A stretch of DNA of 64,000 bases from assembly GCA_047495785.1 (NCBI GenBank), contig JBLDXI010000010.1, positions 1,364,001-1,428,000 on the forward strand, in the 5' to 3' direction. Position numbers and translations under genes: made by a program. Shown in pieces: positions 21,569-30,816 of the stretch (position 1 is its first letter; each line of letters begins with the position of its first letter). The notes below the pieces were generated by a model. That model had not been told where the DNA came from and ran no database searches. It saw only the letters and a list, made by a program, of their open reading frames with translations. Origin of the DNA: Lepidodermella squamata. Its lineage: Eukaryota > Gastrotricha.

Positions 21569-22582
21569 ATGGATCCTAACGATACGAGATCAGAAGAAAC
21601 TTCAAGTTCTTTTCTTGGTCCTGGCCGTGACATTGATGTCGATTTCAATGGGTCTTTCGGCTATGTTATCACGTTTGGCTCGGCCTATCTCGGTCTAGTT
21701 ATTATCATTCTGATTGTCGACTACGTTCGTTGGATGCAAGCTGCTGGTTACTTTTGCGGTAAGGTCGATCCTTTTGCTCGAAAACATCGCACTGATCGAA
21801 AGAAGATGAGACGGGTATCTACGGTGGCATCCCTCGCAAGCAATACTTGGATGGCTAAACTCCACGTGCCGATGTATGATGACACGCCTAGTAAAGATCC
21901 CGAATCGGTGGATGGATCCGAAGCTATTTCTTCAACGTCATCTGCAGTCAAAACATATGTAACCCAACCCGATGAAGATATTGATGGCTTTGATCAAAAG
22001 TTGAGACTTCCCAGTCCAGACTTGAATGCGGCATTCTCGCATTACGCGGATCGAATGAGCATGTTCTTGAACCAGAGTGCTCGATCAACATCTATGAGCA
22101 ACGCTTTGTGGCATCAAAAGAAGTACCCTTCCTTCGGCAGCGTGCCCGTACAAATAGCTCGTAGACTTAAGAAGCCTGCGCACGTGGATGAACGTGGATC
22201 GGAACCTGATAGCAAGCCAGTGCTGCTCGGGATGTTCAGGCGCCGCGCAGAGTCTGAGGCTGGGGAGGCCAAAGTCGTTAATTCGAGAAGGCGTAACAGT
22301 CTTACTCTCACTAACTACCCTAACAGTGCTATTAGCCGGCTTTATTCGAGTCTACAGCCTGAAAAAGCGGTTGAGATCGTGGGATTGGGAGATAAACCGG
22401 CAATCGAACCTGATGGCTTACCGTTGAAATCAACCATATCAACGCCCCGGTCAGTACAGAAAACTCCGAAAAAGGCGAGAATCCAAAAACCCACTGCTAA
22501 AATGGTCCCGAAGCGCAGGACGAAACTCTTTGCTGCTAAGCCGCAATACAAGCCCGAATTTTCACCTGTTAAAGAATACTGA
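21569..22582 (+). CDS. DY-TM family member F7
   Basis: A 337-residue subgroup-B member. The acidic ectodomain (MDPNDTRSEETSSS...) leads to a membrane segment ending L-I-V-D-Y, followed by VRWMQAAGYFCGKVDPFARK. Here the usual G-G of the Gly-Tyr-Phe-Gly-Gly motif is C-G. The tail keeps Q-K-L-R-L-P-S-P-D and a G-M-F-R-R-R element. Its C-terminus is a different Lys/Arg-rich sequence (KKARIQKPTAKMVPKRRTK) and lacks the terminal M-L-L-x-x-L-G-x-x-L-S-R motif. Two AATAAA lie at 22,682 and 22,689. It is intronless, and its function is unknown. Confidence 0.77.
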   Translation: MDPNDTRSEETSSSFLGPGRDIDVDFNGSFGYVITFGSAYLGLVIIILIVDYVRWMQAAGYFCGKVDPFARKHRTDRKKMRRVSTVASLASNTWMAKLHVPMYDDTPSKDPESVDGSEAISSTSSAVKTYVTQPDEDIDGFDQKLRLPSPDLNAAFSHYADRMSMFLNQSARSTSMSNALWHQKKYPSFGSVPVQIARRLKKPAHVDERGSEPDSKPVLLGMFRRRAESEAGEAKVVNSRRRNSLTLTNYPNSAISRLYSSLQPEKAVEIVGLGDKPAIEPDGLPLKSTISTPRSVQKTPKKARIQKPTAKMVPKRRTKLFAAKPQYKPEFSPVKEY

Positions 22583-23458
22583 AATATCACCGCCGATGTA
22601 TACTGATTTGATAGCTAGGGAAAGTCTTTACATAGCCAGTGATAGTTGATGGTATTATGTAGCTAAGCTCCCTTGATCCTCAATAAACAATAAACAAGGT
22701 GAATATCTTAGGAATGTCGGTTTTCATTCATAAGATATATACTTTACATTTGCCTGAAGTCTTCTAAGGATCAATAACGAATGTCTTAGCCTTACTTACC
22801 CTTATACGTACTTTCTTCACTCGACCCGCACGTTCAACATCCGTCGATCCGAAGTTCTATATCCTAAACTGTAATGCGCCGGTCGACAGCGTCGGAGTTA
22901 TGTTCGTTCCAGCTAGCGAAAGTTTAGATCTACATTGATCCTGAACACTGTTCAGTCAGCGCTAGATGCATGGCCTCTAAGATTCCGAGAACCAATAGAT
23001 TTAATCATCGGTGATCCTTGTTCTTCAAAATATGCCGATCTTGCAGGTGACCAAAACAAAGAAATTGAGGCATAGACATCATTAAAGCAGCAAAAATTCT
23101 AGAGAAATTGTTATTGCTTCTTTTCGTAACACTCAGGATTAAGAGCAATAAAACCTTTTCTGGATTTTGGGTCATAAATTGAGGGAGAAGTCCAGTATGG
23201 AGGATAGAAAAGAAATCGCCCATATCAGTTCAGGTTTTTCGATTGAAAACAAGTGACTGCCGTGCGCAGAACAAAGGAGGTGTAAACACGTCCTATCTTT
23301 GACCTGAAGAGATTACAGAGATTTGTTTAATTTTCCTTGTTTTTATACACCTTAAAACTAAATCAGGTAAACATCCCACGCACTTGATCGCAAAAACAAT
23401 CTTTGCCTTCATTATTCGTGTTTTCCTTGGGTTCAGCTTAACAAAAATCGCAAGCCTA
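22583..23458. other. Intergenic F7–F8
   Basis: About 0.88 kb with F7 poly(A) signals at 22,682–22,694. Upstream codons in frame with F8 (from a TTG at 23,384) could add a hydrophobic leader, but they lack an ATG, so I start F8 at 23,459. Confidence 0.45.
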
Positions 23459-24580
23459 ATGGACGACCCACCTTATTCAATAGATGGCGAGCTTCAGCCC
23501 TCTGCTTACGTTTTGATCGTCGGAGGTGGTATGATAGTAATGGTCATCGCTGTTCTCAGTGTCGATTACCTCAACCATCTGAAATTCTCTGGCGTTTTCG
23601 GTTCGAACTTCGACGCATTTGCTAGGTCAAAAACTCTAGCCTACAGCGTAACTGCTCGAAAGCGGAAGGCCAAATCGAAAGGGTGGTTTTGTTTCAAAAC
23701 GACAGCATCAAGGCCTGTCAGCACTAAATCATCTCGAGCTAGCTCCCGCAGCAACGTTTCGATCCCGTTTAATGAAGTCATTCAAATTGAGAACGACGAG
23801 CAAGAAATTACTCTGGAAAATACTGCTTCTGATTTGGATGGCCTAAGGCTGCCCACCCCACCGCCACCTATGCAATCGAGCAACAGTTTTGACGACCTCA
23901 GTGAGGCAGGTTCCAACATCAGCACTGTGACAGGGCTAGTTCGCCCGGATAAAATCGCTAAAATAAAACGTCAACAGCAAAGACCACCTTCAACAGAGAA
24001 TCCGACAAAATTCTCTCTCAGAATCGCGTTCAGACGGGGAAAGGAAAAACCCGAGTCGGATCAAGAAATCCGCAAGCCTTCCAAAATCCGTCGCACGAGT
24101 CAAGCTATTTCATCAGCTCTCAGTTTTAAGCCAACAAAACAGGAGATACGATTGGAAGATTATTTGCCGCCAAGGTTCGAAAGTCATGAAATCGTTGATG
24201 AAATAGCCCCGGAACAAGCAGCCCCAATTCCCAGTAATATTACTCCCCATCAAAGTCCACCTGTGAGGAGACGAGTTTCAAGTTTCAATGCCGGCAGCTC
24301 CTTTTACCGCCCGCACCTCGGAGTTTATCTTGCTCTACCTGATCGACGCATTCACTCATTTCAGGATGTTTTCGGATCTCAGTTTGACATGACCTCATCA
24401 CAAATTCTCAAAAAGCGGCTTATTGCTCAGCACCATGCGCATTTGAGAAATGCCCTATCTGACGCAGCAATGGATATGAGCGGAATTCCAGCGAATGAAA
24501 GGCGCGGCAGGCCGGCATTGATGCTTACTATGCTGGGAAGAAATCTAGCGAAGGTTAATCCTTTCCCCACGTTCGAATGA
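23459..24580 (+). CDS. DY-TM family member F8
   Basis: The start is the Met of MDDPPYSIDGELQPSAY. The membrane segment at about residues 18–40 ends L-S-V-D-Y-L, then NHLKFSGVFGSNFDAFARSK. The tail includes a Trp/Cys patch (KGWFCFK), L-R-L-P-T-P-P-P-P, I-A-F-R-R-G, the block YLALPDRRIHSFQDVFGSQF shared with F1, a basic helix, and the terminal RPALMLTMLGRNLAKVNP. It combines subgroup-B features (D-A-F-A-R) with the F1 tail block and so links the subgroups. It is intronless, with AATAAA at 24,647. Function is unknown. Confidence 0.79.
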   Translation: MDDPPYSIDGELQPSAYVLIVGGGMIVMVIAVLSVDYLNHLKFSGVFGSNFDAFARSKTLAYSVTARKRKAKSKGWFCFKTTASRPVSTKSSRASSRSNVSIPFNEVIQIENDEQEITLENTASDLDGLRLPTPPPPMQSSNSFDDLSEAGSNISTVTGLVRPDKIAKIKRQQQRPPSTENPTKFSLRIAFRRGKEKPESDQEIRKPSKIRRTSQAISSALSFKPTKQEIRLEDYLPPRFESHEIVDEIAPEQAAPIPSNITPHQSPPVRRRVSSFNAGSSFYRPHLGVYLALPDRRIHSFQDVFGSQFDMTSSQILKKRLIAQHHAHLRNALSDAAMDMSGIPANERRGRPALMLTMLGRNLAKVNPFPTFE

Positions 24581-25123
24581 CTTGCATGCATTTCAATCAA
24601 ATTTATTTCATTTGTCGTAAATAACTGTTGAAGAAATTGTTGGGCAAATAAAAACTGCGAAGTGAGCTTGCAATGGGCTATTTGATACCGTCTTTAGCAG
24701 ATGTCAATGCAACTCATCCTTCAAGGCTACTCGACTAGCAGAGTGGAGAGGAGTAGAATTTCCATTAAACCATTCAACCGGTTCACTCACAACTTTCAAT
24801 AATTACCACTTTCTGAAAGAATAAGCTGCAATTTTTTATACCTATCATGGGTGCTATTGGTTTAGAAAGTCGGACCCATCACGTACAACTCGTTCGCATT
24901 ATAGAGCCCGATTGCTAAGTAAATGTAGACAGTACATCTTCTTAAATGTTCTATTAATTAGCCGCACTGACCGCAGATGATCCAGATTGATTTCAATAAA
25001 ATAAGGCAGTGTCCTAATTGCAAGCTAGGACTTCATCTTTACTCTCTCCCAATTATTCAGCTGAGGGTGCAATTCTTGCGTGCAGCTTCATTTTATATAT
25101 CATTCCTTCGAATTCCATTTTGC
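24581..25123. other. Intergenic F8–F9
   Basis: Contains the F8 AATAAA (24,647). A frame reading into F9 from about 24,977 lacks support, because the F3 paralogue starts at the position equivalent to 25,124. Confidence 0.45.
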
Positions 25124-26340
25124 ATGGCACTTGATATGCTGCGTTCTTCATTGTATGACCCTCTTCAATTGTTTGTACGCTGCCCTGGAAATGAAAGTTT
25201 CTTCTGTGAATTGGCCAATTCTGCTTCAATCAAGACACGCATGCCGAATCTGCTTGACAATCAAGATGCTGCTGATAACGAAACAGAAGACGACTACGAT
25301 GGGCCATACATCCCGGATGATGATTTGGGCCTAATAATCGGAGGCTTCCCACACTCGCAGGGGAGCTATGCGATTTTGACTGGCTTCGCGTTTTGCACAG
25401 TGGTGGTGATTCTTCTCTTCATTGATTACATTCGCTTCATGAGAGAACGAGGTGTCTTCGGACCGAAGGCTGAAGGCGTAAGAGCTCGGCGCAATCAGAG
25501 AATGTTTCCACAAGCTTCGACCCCAAGTGACGAGTAAGTCTATTAATTTAACAATTTTTCATGTCAATCTTACATATGATTTCAAGGTCAGAGTCGGAAT
25601 CCCCTGACAATCGGGAGCAGTCTATTGTTGGAGAAAAAGCCCTCCAGTCTTCGCCTCTACACCCCATGTACCAGGGATTAGAAGGTCTGGAAATGCCAAG
25701 TGTTGAACCCTCGCAATCTAGTGCGCCCACTAAGGCTCCTAGCATTGTTGAATCTGTCAGTAGTCCGGTTGCTGAAACAATTCTCTCAACTCATGACAGT
25801 GAGGTTGGCGAGATGAGACCTGCTCGTAGGCGGAGATCAGTCAAAAGCCGGAGAAATAGCATGATGCTTTACAGAGGAAGACGTCCTTCACTGGCTATCA
25901 AAGTTCAAACCCGCGCGAAACTCAATTCAAATATTGGCAACTCCGTAATTTCCGAGATTGCAATCAATGAGGATCGCCCTGACATTGAAGCTAAACCAGA
26001 AACAGAAGGCAACCCTACTTCTAACGAGCCAGAATCAGCCGAAAAGACTGAGGAGATGAAGAAGGAAGACCAAAGCGAAACAAAAGCCTCTGGCACTCCG
26101 AATCTAGTACCCGAGAAAAGTTTCGATGTAGATGACCCTGACAACTGGACCCTTCCCGAACCTGAAAGCACGTCCTCGGTCGAGCCGCTGAAAAAGTATG
26201 AGCAAGTCAAGAAGCCTATCATAAGGAAGAAACAAGAGGCTGAGAGGAGTTCCCCAACATTTCGCCGTCCGAAAATGTTACTAAGCTTCCTTGGCAGTGG
26301 GCTTAGTCGCATCAATGAAAACAGATCCGGAAATAACTGA
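25124..26340 (+). CDS. DY-TM family member F9 (two exons, F3 duplicate)
   Basis: Exons are 25124–25533 and 25587–26340. The 53-nt phase-2 intron (GA|gtaagt...ttcaag|G) is at the same codon as in F3. The ectodomain shows the same two-Cys segment (FVRCPGNESFFCELANSAS) and Asp-rich loop ending in D-G-P-Y-I-P-D-D-D. The sequence leading into the membrane (IIGGFPHSQGSYAILTG) is identical to F3. The membrane segment ends L-F-I-D-Y, then IRFMRERGVFGP. The tail keeps L-E-G-L-E-M-P-S, D-D-P-D-N-W-T-L-P-E-P-E and the terminal RPKMLLSFLGSGLSRINE. It is a clear recent duplicate of F3, about 10 kb away. AATAAA is at 26,407. Function is unknown. Confidence 0.82.
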
Positions 26341-26506
26341 ATGACATCATTCAATCTTATGCTATAATTCGTTTTAGTAAACGATGTTTGATAGGATGCA
26401 ATTTAGAATAAAAATGTTGCGTGGTAATTATTCAATCATCCCAGATTATATTTTTTTACGTTCAACCTGCGATTTCTGAGACACTTCGCAGTAAAAACTG
26501 TTCGAG

Positions 26507-26620
26507 TTATGACAGAGGTAACTGAATTTATCGAGGATTCATCAGCCAGTGTGGTTCTGGTGATAGGCTCAGCAATGCTGGCCTTTCTTCTCTGTGTTCT
26601 AATTGTCGACTACCATTGTA
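26507..26620 (+). pseudogene. DY-TM family member F10, 5' part, interrupted by transposon
   Basis: ATG at 26,507 (MTEVTEFIEDSSASV) opens a short acidic ectodomain and a complete family membrane segment ending L-I-V-D-Y. The reading then runs into the terminal inverted repeat of a 3.4 kb transposon at 26,621, directly after the target-site copy TTGTA (26,616–26,620). The remainder of the gene resumes at 30,082. It was either destroyed by the insertion or is still expressed with the element removed as part of an intron. See the companion entry for the 3' part. Confidence 0.65.
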
Positions 26621-26639
26621 GTCCGGCTTTGCAGGGTCA
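26621..26639 (+). repeat. Left terminal inverted repeat
   Basis: Starts GTCCGGCTTTGCAGGGTCA. It is the inverse of the right terminus with one 1-nt gap and two mismatches. The TTGTA target copy lies immediately outside. Confidence 0.8.
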
Positions 26640-26689
26640 AAGTCCATTTTATTCATCATGTGTGTTTTTATCGTTTATATAATGTGCCA

Positions 26690-26710
26690 CTGGTGGTGCG
26701 GTCGTGAGGT
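26690..26710 (+). repeat. Left subterminal repeat
   Basis: A 21-bp GT-rich motif (CTGGTGGTGCGGT, then a variable base, then GTGAGGT) about 70 bp from the left end. It is matched in inverse orientation, with one mismatch, about 92 bp from the right end. It is a candidate transposase or partner-protein binding site. Confidence 0.65.
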
Positions 26711-26983
26711 GGCGAGGTGGTATTTTTTTGTACTCTTGCCTCACTGTTGTCAAATGATTTGCCCCATTTATGCACAATAATAATCGCGCCTTGCCGTATG
26801 TGTACCATAAAAGTCCGCCTCACATTCATACTGACCTGAGCTATCGCAAATGATAATGGGCTTTTATAATCAAAACAACGCGTCTTCTAATTACCCCTGA
26901 TGTGACACAAAAAGCAGTTGCGACGACAGGAATACGATATATATGATATAAAATGGGTAAACTGTGTGTTTTCGTTTTGTAAA

Positions 26984-28954
26984 ATGCCCGCTGCTTACAG
27001 TTTTGAGGTGAGCGTTGACTTGGACTCGATAAAGCACCGTTTGGAGCGGATGCCAGCTTCGATTACTGATGTGCAGATTCGAACTCGTAGAGCGCGAGCT
27101 GAATTGGCGCAGACTCTTGCTTTGAAGACGCTACCTTCTACATGGCCATTTTCGCAGATAATGAATGGGGCCATTATGAAATCGGCCAAATTAACCATCG
27201 AGTATGATGACATTGGGGTTGTGGAAATCGAAGTACCCAGCGAAAAGCCAGCTAAATCTAGGGAAAGCGCAAACAATCGTGCTAAAAGGTTATAGAAATT
27301 GTCAAGTTATCGAATTTTATTAAATATTTTTTACTCTAGTCTCGTGATTCTGGGATTGCGTTACGGAATTAACGCCAGCAAGTTGCTAGCAATGCGTCGT
27401 TCCATTGGTTTCGAGTCAGTGTCAAAAGATTTATTCTATAAAGTTAGGAACGAGCTGGCTGTTTTGCACCCTATAAGCACGATAAGCGACGGAAAGGCGG
27501 CTTTCCGATCGGTATTTTCGCTTGCCAGTACTTGGGCCCGTAAAGGTGAGTTGAAACCGTCGGTCACTAACGACATTCGACTCCAGGTATAAATAAATTA
27601 AAATTCGAGGTAGAATTGAAACTTTATAAGTAACTGTTTAAGGTGGATGGGATGGCGAGCCGGACGAATTACGCTGACCCCTTTGTCACCGCCTATGTCT
27701 GTGTGGCGAGCAGGAAAAGGAAAGCCGGGATCGATAATGAAGACCAATTGGCTGTCTATAATGATAACGAGTCAGCGAGTAATTTTCGAGAATATTTACA
27801 ACCCCCTGTCGACGAGCTTGTAAAACTGGTCGAGCAAGGCATAACAGTCGACGGAAAAAGCTACAGTTTCAGACTGCTGACCTGCTGTGATTACCCGGCG
27901 CTGGTAAAAATATTTGGCTGTGGTCATCAGTCGAGTGAAAATCGTTGTGTTATTTGCGAGATGAGCGTCCGAAACCCAACTTTGCCAGCTAAAAGACGCA
28001 AGTTCGATGAATATTCGGCCGAAATGGCTGGGAAGCTGGGGTGGTCGGAAGATTTCGGGCCTATGATTCGGCTAAGCGAGGACAAATTGCTGATAATACC
28101 GGACTTCTTCCATCTTCAAGTCAATATTGCGAAACCACTGATTACCCAGGTTAGCATAGCAAGCGGAAAACTCTTCGAAAAGACATTTCATCCGAAAAAT
28201 AACTTTAGGTTCTCGGAAAGTTGAGAGCGTTCAGTCAACGCGAAGCAATCAAAAAAGTCATCGAATTCTTGAAGATTGGGTCGAAATACAAATCATCAGC
28301 GGCTTCTTCAAGACGGATCAAGCGAACTCCGAAAAACTCGAAGCTGTCTATTGACGTCCGCCGAACTTTGAAGGGGAAAGTCAAAGTCAGCATTAAAAAT
28401 TCGAATCACTACGGCGTTGTTCAGGTAGAATTGTGGTAGAGTGAAAATAAAACTTAATTTTGGATTTAAAATTTCAGGCATTCAAGCGATTTACTGAACA
28501 TATGAGCCAAAATTCGTTGACTGATGCGTTTTTCTTGCCAAAAAATTGGCAGAGAAAGAAAGTTTTCGGAAAAGTGAAGTCATCTGCCCGAATCAAAGAA
28601 AACGACTTTCTTACTTCTTTAGCCGGTCTTCGGAAGCTTTGCATCGCATCATGTGCCGCGTTTGACGATATCAAGGAAAATCGGAAAAAAGGAAAGGGCA
28701 AGTTCTTCATGCCGCGTTATGCATCGCTCTGGAAGACGCATGTTGGTCCTGTCACGTCATACGCACATCTCCTTTCGAGCCACACATACGAGCTGTTGAA
28801 ACGAAATATTAATCTGGCCGCTTTGTCCGCTGAAAGCATCGAACTACTCATCAAAGAGCTGCGCGCAACAGTTAGCAGTCAAACTTCTAATTTCTGGCCG
28901 TTGTCTTCTCAGCTCATGAGAATTCAGAACATGAAAGACAATCTGAAAATTTGA
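26984..28954 (+). CDS. RAG1/Transib-like DDE transposase (five exons)
   Basis: Exons are 26984–27288, 27340–27586, 27643–28149, 28209–28424 and 28478–28954. All four introns are GT–AG, 51–59 nt, and join in frame to give about 583 residues with no internal stop. In order the protein shows a V-D-G-M motif (Asp codon 27,646), equivalent to the first catalytic Asp of RAG1 (C-D-G-M). Then comes T-C-C-D-Y (Asp 27,889), equivalent to the second. Next is R-C-V-I-C (from 27,943), equivalent to the first zinc-binding pair, then P-D-F-F-H-L-Q-V-N, equivalent to the D-A-L-H-C-D-I-G-N region. In the last exon, T-S-Y-A-H-x4-H-T-Y-E matches the second zinc pair, and L-S-A-E-S-I-E-L-L holds the likely catalytic Glu. 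These matches are from knowledge of RAG1, not a search. The start codon is the first ATG of exon 1, and an upstream in-frame extension is possible. It cuts and pastes the element, by family. Confidence 0.82.
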
Positions 28955-29088
28955 TACTTCAATTTTGTCAGCTTTACTTCTCATTTCAAGTTTTAATTTT
29001 TAAAAGTAAAATTCGAAAATGTAGAAAGAATGTTTTTTATTCAGCCTCTACTCTTGAACTCATCATCATCAGATAACACGGCAAAATA

Positions 29089-29819
29089 TCATCTTTTCGT
29101 GTACACATACTCATCTCGAGCTCGATCGAAATGCAATTCATATTTATCTTGTGCGGACCAGACGAAAGAAAAAAGCCCGGCTCGGCAGAGCTCATCGAGT
29201 TTCGAAATTTGCCGGCAGATTGCGTTTTGGCTTCTGCCAAGTTCAGCATCAAGGTTTTTATCGGACAGAGTAATCCGCATCCAGAATTTTAATAAGCTTT
29301 TGGGAGCAGTCGCCAATTTACCGCGTTTCGTGTAGAAGGCGAACACATGTCGCAATCGATTCCGGTCGCTAAAGGTCCACTCAACGCGTGAATTCGCGGC
29401 ATGAACTATATAAATTCGGACTATTTAGGACTCTCAGTGTCGAGCATTTCCAGATACTAACCTTTGTCAAACCGCTTTGACACCGCCCTGATGTAGTTCC
29501 AAGAGCCATAACTTGCCGTAGAAACCGAAGAGTCGAGCGTTGTATCGCTGATTTCGATGGGCTCGATTTGCTCGGCTTGATGCGCGCCTGCTTGTTCCTG
29601 CTGTCCAAATTCCTCATGAAGAAACGATTCATCGCCTTCATTTTCCGATAAACCGGTTTCAGACTGCTGATTATTTTTCGATTTGGCGAACATTGATCGA
29701 ATATCGGCCTGTTTTTCAAAGCGATTGTGCTGTTGTTGCTGATGATGAGCAGCTCTGCGCTCACTCCTGCGCTGCCTTTTTCGCCGATTGCGTGATCGCG
29801 ATTTCGCAGTTTCACTCAT
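29089..29819 (-). CDS. Transposon partner protein, Myb/SANT-like (two exons)
   Basis: Exons are 29819–29462 and 29405–29089, joined in phase 1 through a 56-nt intron (AAAG|gttagt...tatag|TT), giving about 224 residues. Exon 1 encodes a basic nuclear-localisation-like start (KSRSRNRRKRQRRSERR), a His/Gln run and a Glu/Gln-rich acidic stretch. Exon 2 encodes a compact helical region beginning R-V-E-W-T-F-S-D-R-N-R-L with a later F-W and C-R-Q-I-S-K-L-D-E-L. That looks like a Myb/SANT-type trihelix DNA-binding domain. Two-gene DNA transposons often pair a transposase with such a protein (Harbinger, for example), but that pairing is not established for RAG1/Transib elements. It is convergent with the transposase gene. 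An upstream in-frame ATG at 29,885 is possible. Confidence 0.62.
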
Positions 29820-29900
29820 TTTATTCAGATGAATTTCGCAAATAGCTCGAAAAACGAATGGCTTTACGACTGATAAAAATAACAAGTGAACGACTGCACG

Positions 29901-29921
29901 ACCTCACCACCGCACCACCAG
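29901..29921 (-). repeat. Right subterminal repeat
   Basis: Inverse copy of the 21-bp motif at 26,690–26,710, with one mismatch in the middle. Confidence 0.65.
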
Positions 29922-29993
29922 CGCGCATAGCTAAACATAAGACTACTACACACATGATATATAGCAATAATAATTGCACATGAATCATCTAGG

Positions 29994-30013
29994 TCACTCT
30001 GCAAAACCCGGAC
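29994..30013 (-). repeat. Right terminal inverted repeat
   Basis: Read on the minus strand it starts GTCCGGGTTTTGCAGAGTGA, matching the left end. The second TTGTA target copy follows at 30,014–30,018. Confidence 0.8.
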
Positions 30014-30018
30014 TTGTA

Positions 30019-30816
30019 TGACGCAAAACATGTGAGACAAACGCTGAACCCATTTTTCAAAACAATTTTGTTTTTTCCCAGATGCGTGCTGCTGGTTTCT
30101 TTGGGGGTGAAATCGACTTATTCGCTCGGCGCAAGAGGAAAACGAAATCGTTATCAACATCTCGCACGATGTCAAGCAACTACGGAGCTACTTCGCCAAT
30201 CCATGAAGTTGCTACCGACTACTCCCTGCAGGTCAGATCGGTTCAATCGCGGGAGGACATTCTTCTAGACGAAGAAACAGGGCTGGAACTTCAAATGCCT
30301 AGTATTACACCATTCAAACATGAAGAAATGGCAGTATGCATTCCTCATTCGGTGTCGGAGATTCTACCAGCCGTTGGGAAGAAAACGCATGAGAAAATTC
30401 GGTATAATTCATCTCTGGACCTTGGCAAAAGGTCATTGCCAAGCAAGACTCCATGGGAACCTATTAAGGATAACCCAGAAACACCTTTCCGACTCCGAGC
30501 TGATACACAAACATTCATTGATCTGAAGGAAATGTCCGGAACGAGGCCTCGAAGTAAATCGATAACTGTAATGCAGCGTAGCATCCAGCCAGATCGACCT
30601 TCAGCAAGCCAACGCCCTGCGAGAGAAACATCATCGCGGGAGCTATTGAAAGGCGCCAGAGCGTTTGCAGCGATCAGAGCCGAAAGACGTCTTATCAATC
30701 GTCGAAGGGAGAATAATGGGGAAACGCCTGATAATTATGATCTTCTTCAAAACTCTGCAATGTTTCTCACACCATTCGGCCGCCTGATGCGAAATGTGAA
30801 TATGAAGATGGCATAA
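30019..30816 (+). pseudogene. DY-TM family member F10, 3' part, after transposon
   Basis: From 30,082 an intact frame continues the family sequence exactly where the 5' part stops: MRAAGFFGGEIDLFARRK (subgroup B). A tail follows with G-L-E-L-Q-M-P-S-I-T-P, a basic segment (AIRAERRLINRRREN), and an end (AMFLTPFGRLMRNVNMKM) resembling a divergent terminal motif. The 63 bp before it (30,019–30,081) look like the end of an intron: a T-rich tract followed by CAG. The element may therefore sit within an original intron of about 65 nt. However, a donor at TT|GTA would leave phase 1 while the acceptor needs phase 0, so plain GT–AG splicing breaks the frame. The absence of stops over 244 codons suggests the disruption is recent or tolerated. 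AATAAA is at 31,025. Confidence 0.65.

Larger units (their letters stand above)
26621..30013 (+). mobile_element. RAG1/Transib-like DNA transposon, 3,393 bp, two convergent genes
   Basis: Both ends begin GTCCGG and continue TTTGCAG, as inverted repeats of about 19–20 bp with one gap. The element is flanked by a 5-bp direct duplication TTGTA (26,616–26,620 and 30,014–30,018). Subterminal inverted copies of a 21-bp motif starting CTGGTGGTGCGG lie at 26,690–26,710 and 29,901–29,921. The interior holds an intact five-exon transposase gene on the plus strand and an intact two-exon gene on the minus strand, arranged tail to tail with a gap of about 135 bp. The 5-bp duplication and the transposase motifs fit the Transib/RAG1 clade. 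The termini do not carry the CACWRTG start typical of that clade, so it may be a divergent lineage. Confidence 0.85.

Noticed and set aside
29381-29815. Second overlapping minus-strand frame inside the transposon
   Set aside because: It is a shifted frame of exon 1 of the Myb-like partner gene. The spliced frame in phase with the basic/Gln-rich exon is the better model.
26600-30100. Harbinger or hAT assignment for the transposon
   Set aside because: The 5-bp target duplication and the D-G-M / C-x2-C / H-x4-H / E order fit the RAG1/Transib clade better. Harbinger has 3-bp and hAT 8-bp duplications. I first considered a 3-bp TGT duplication, but TTGTA flanking GTCCGG on both sides is the better reading.
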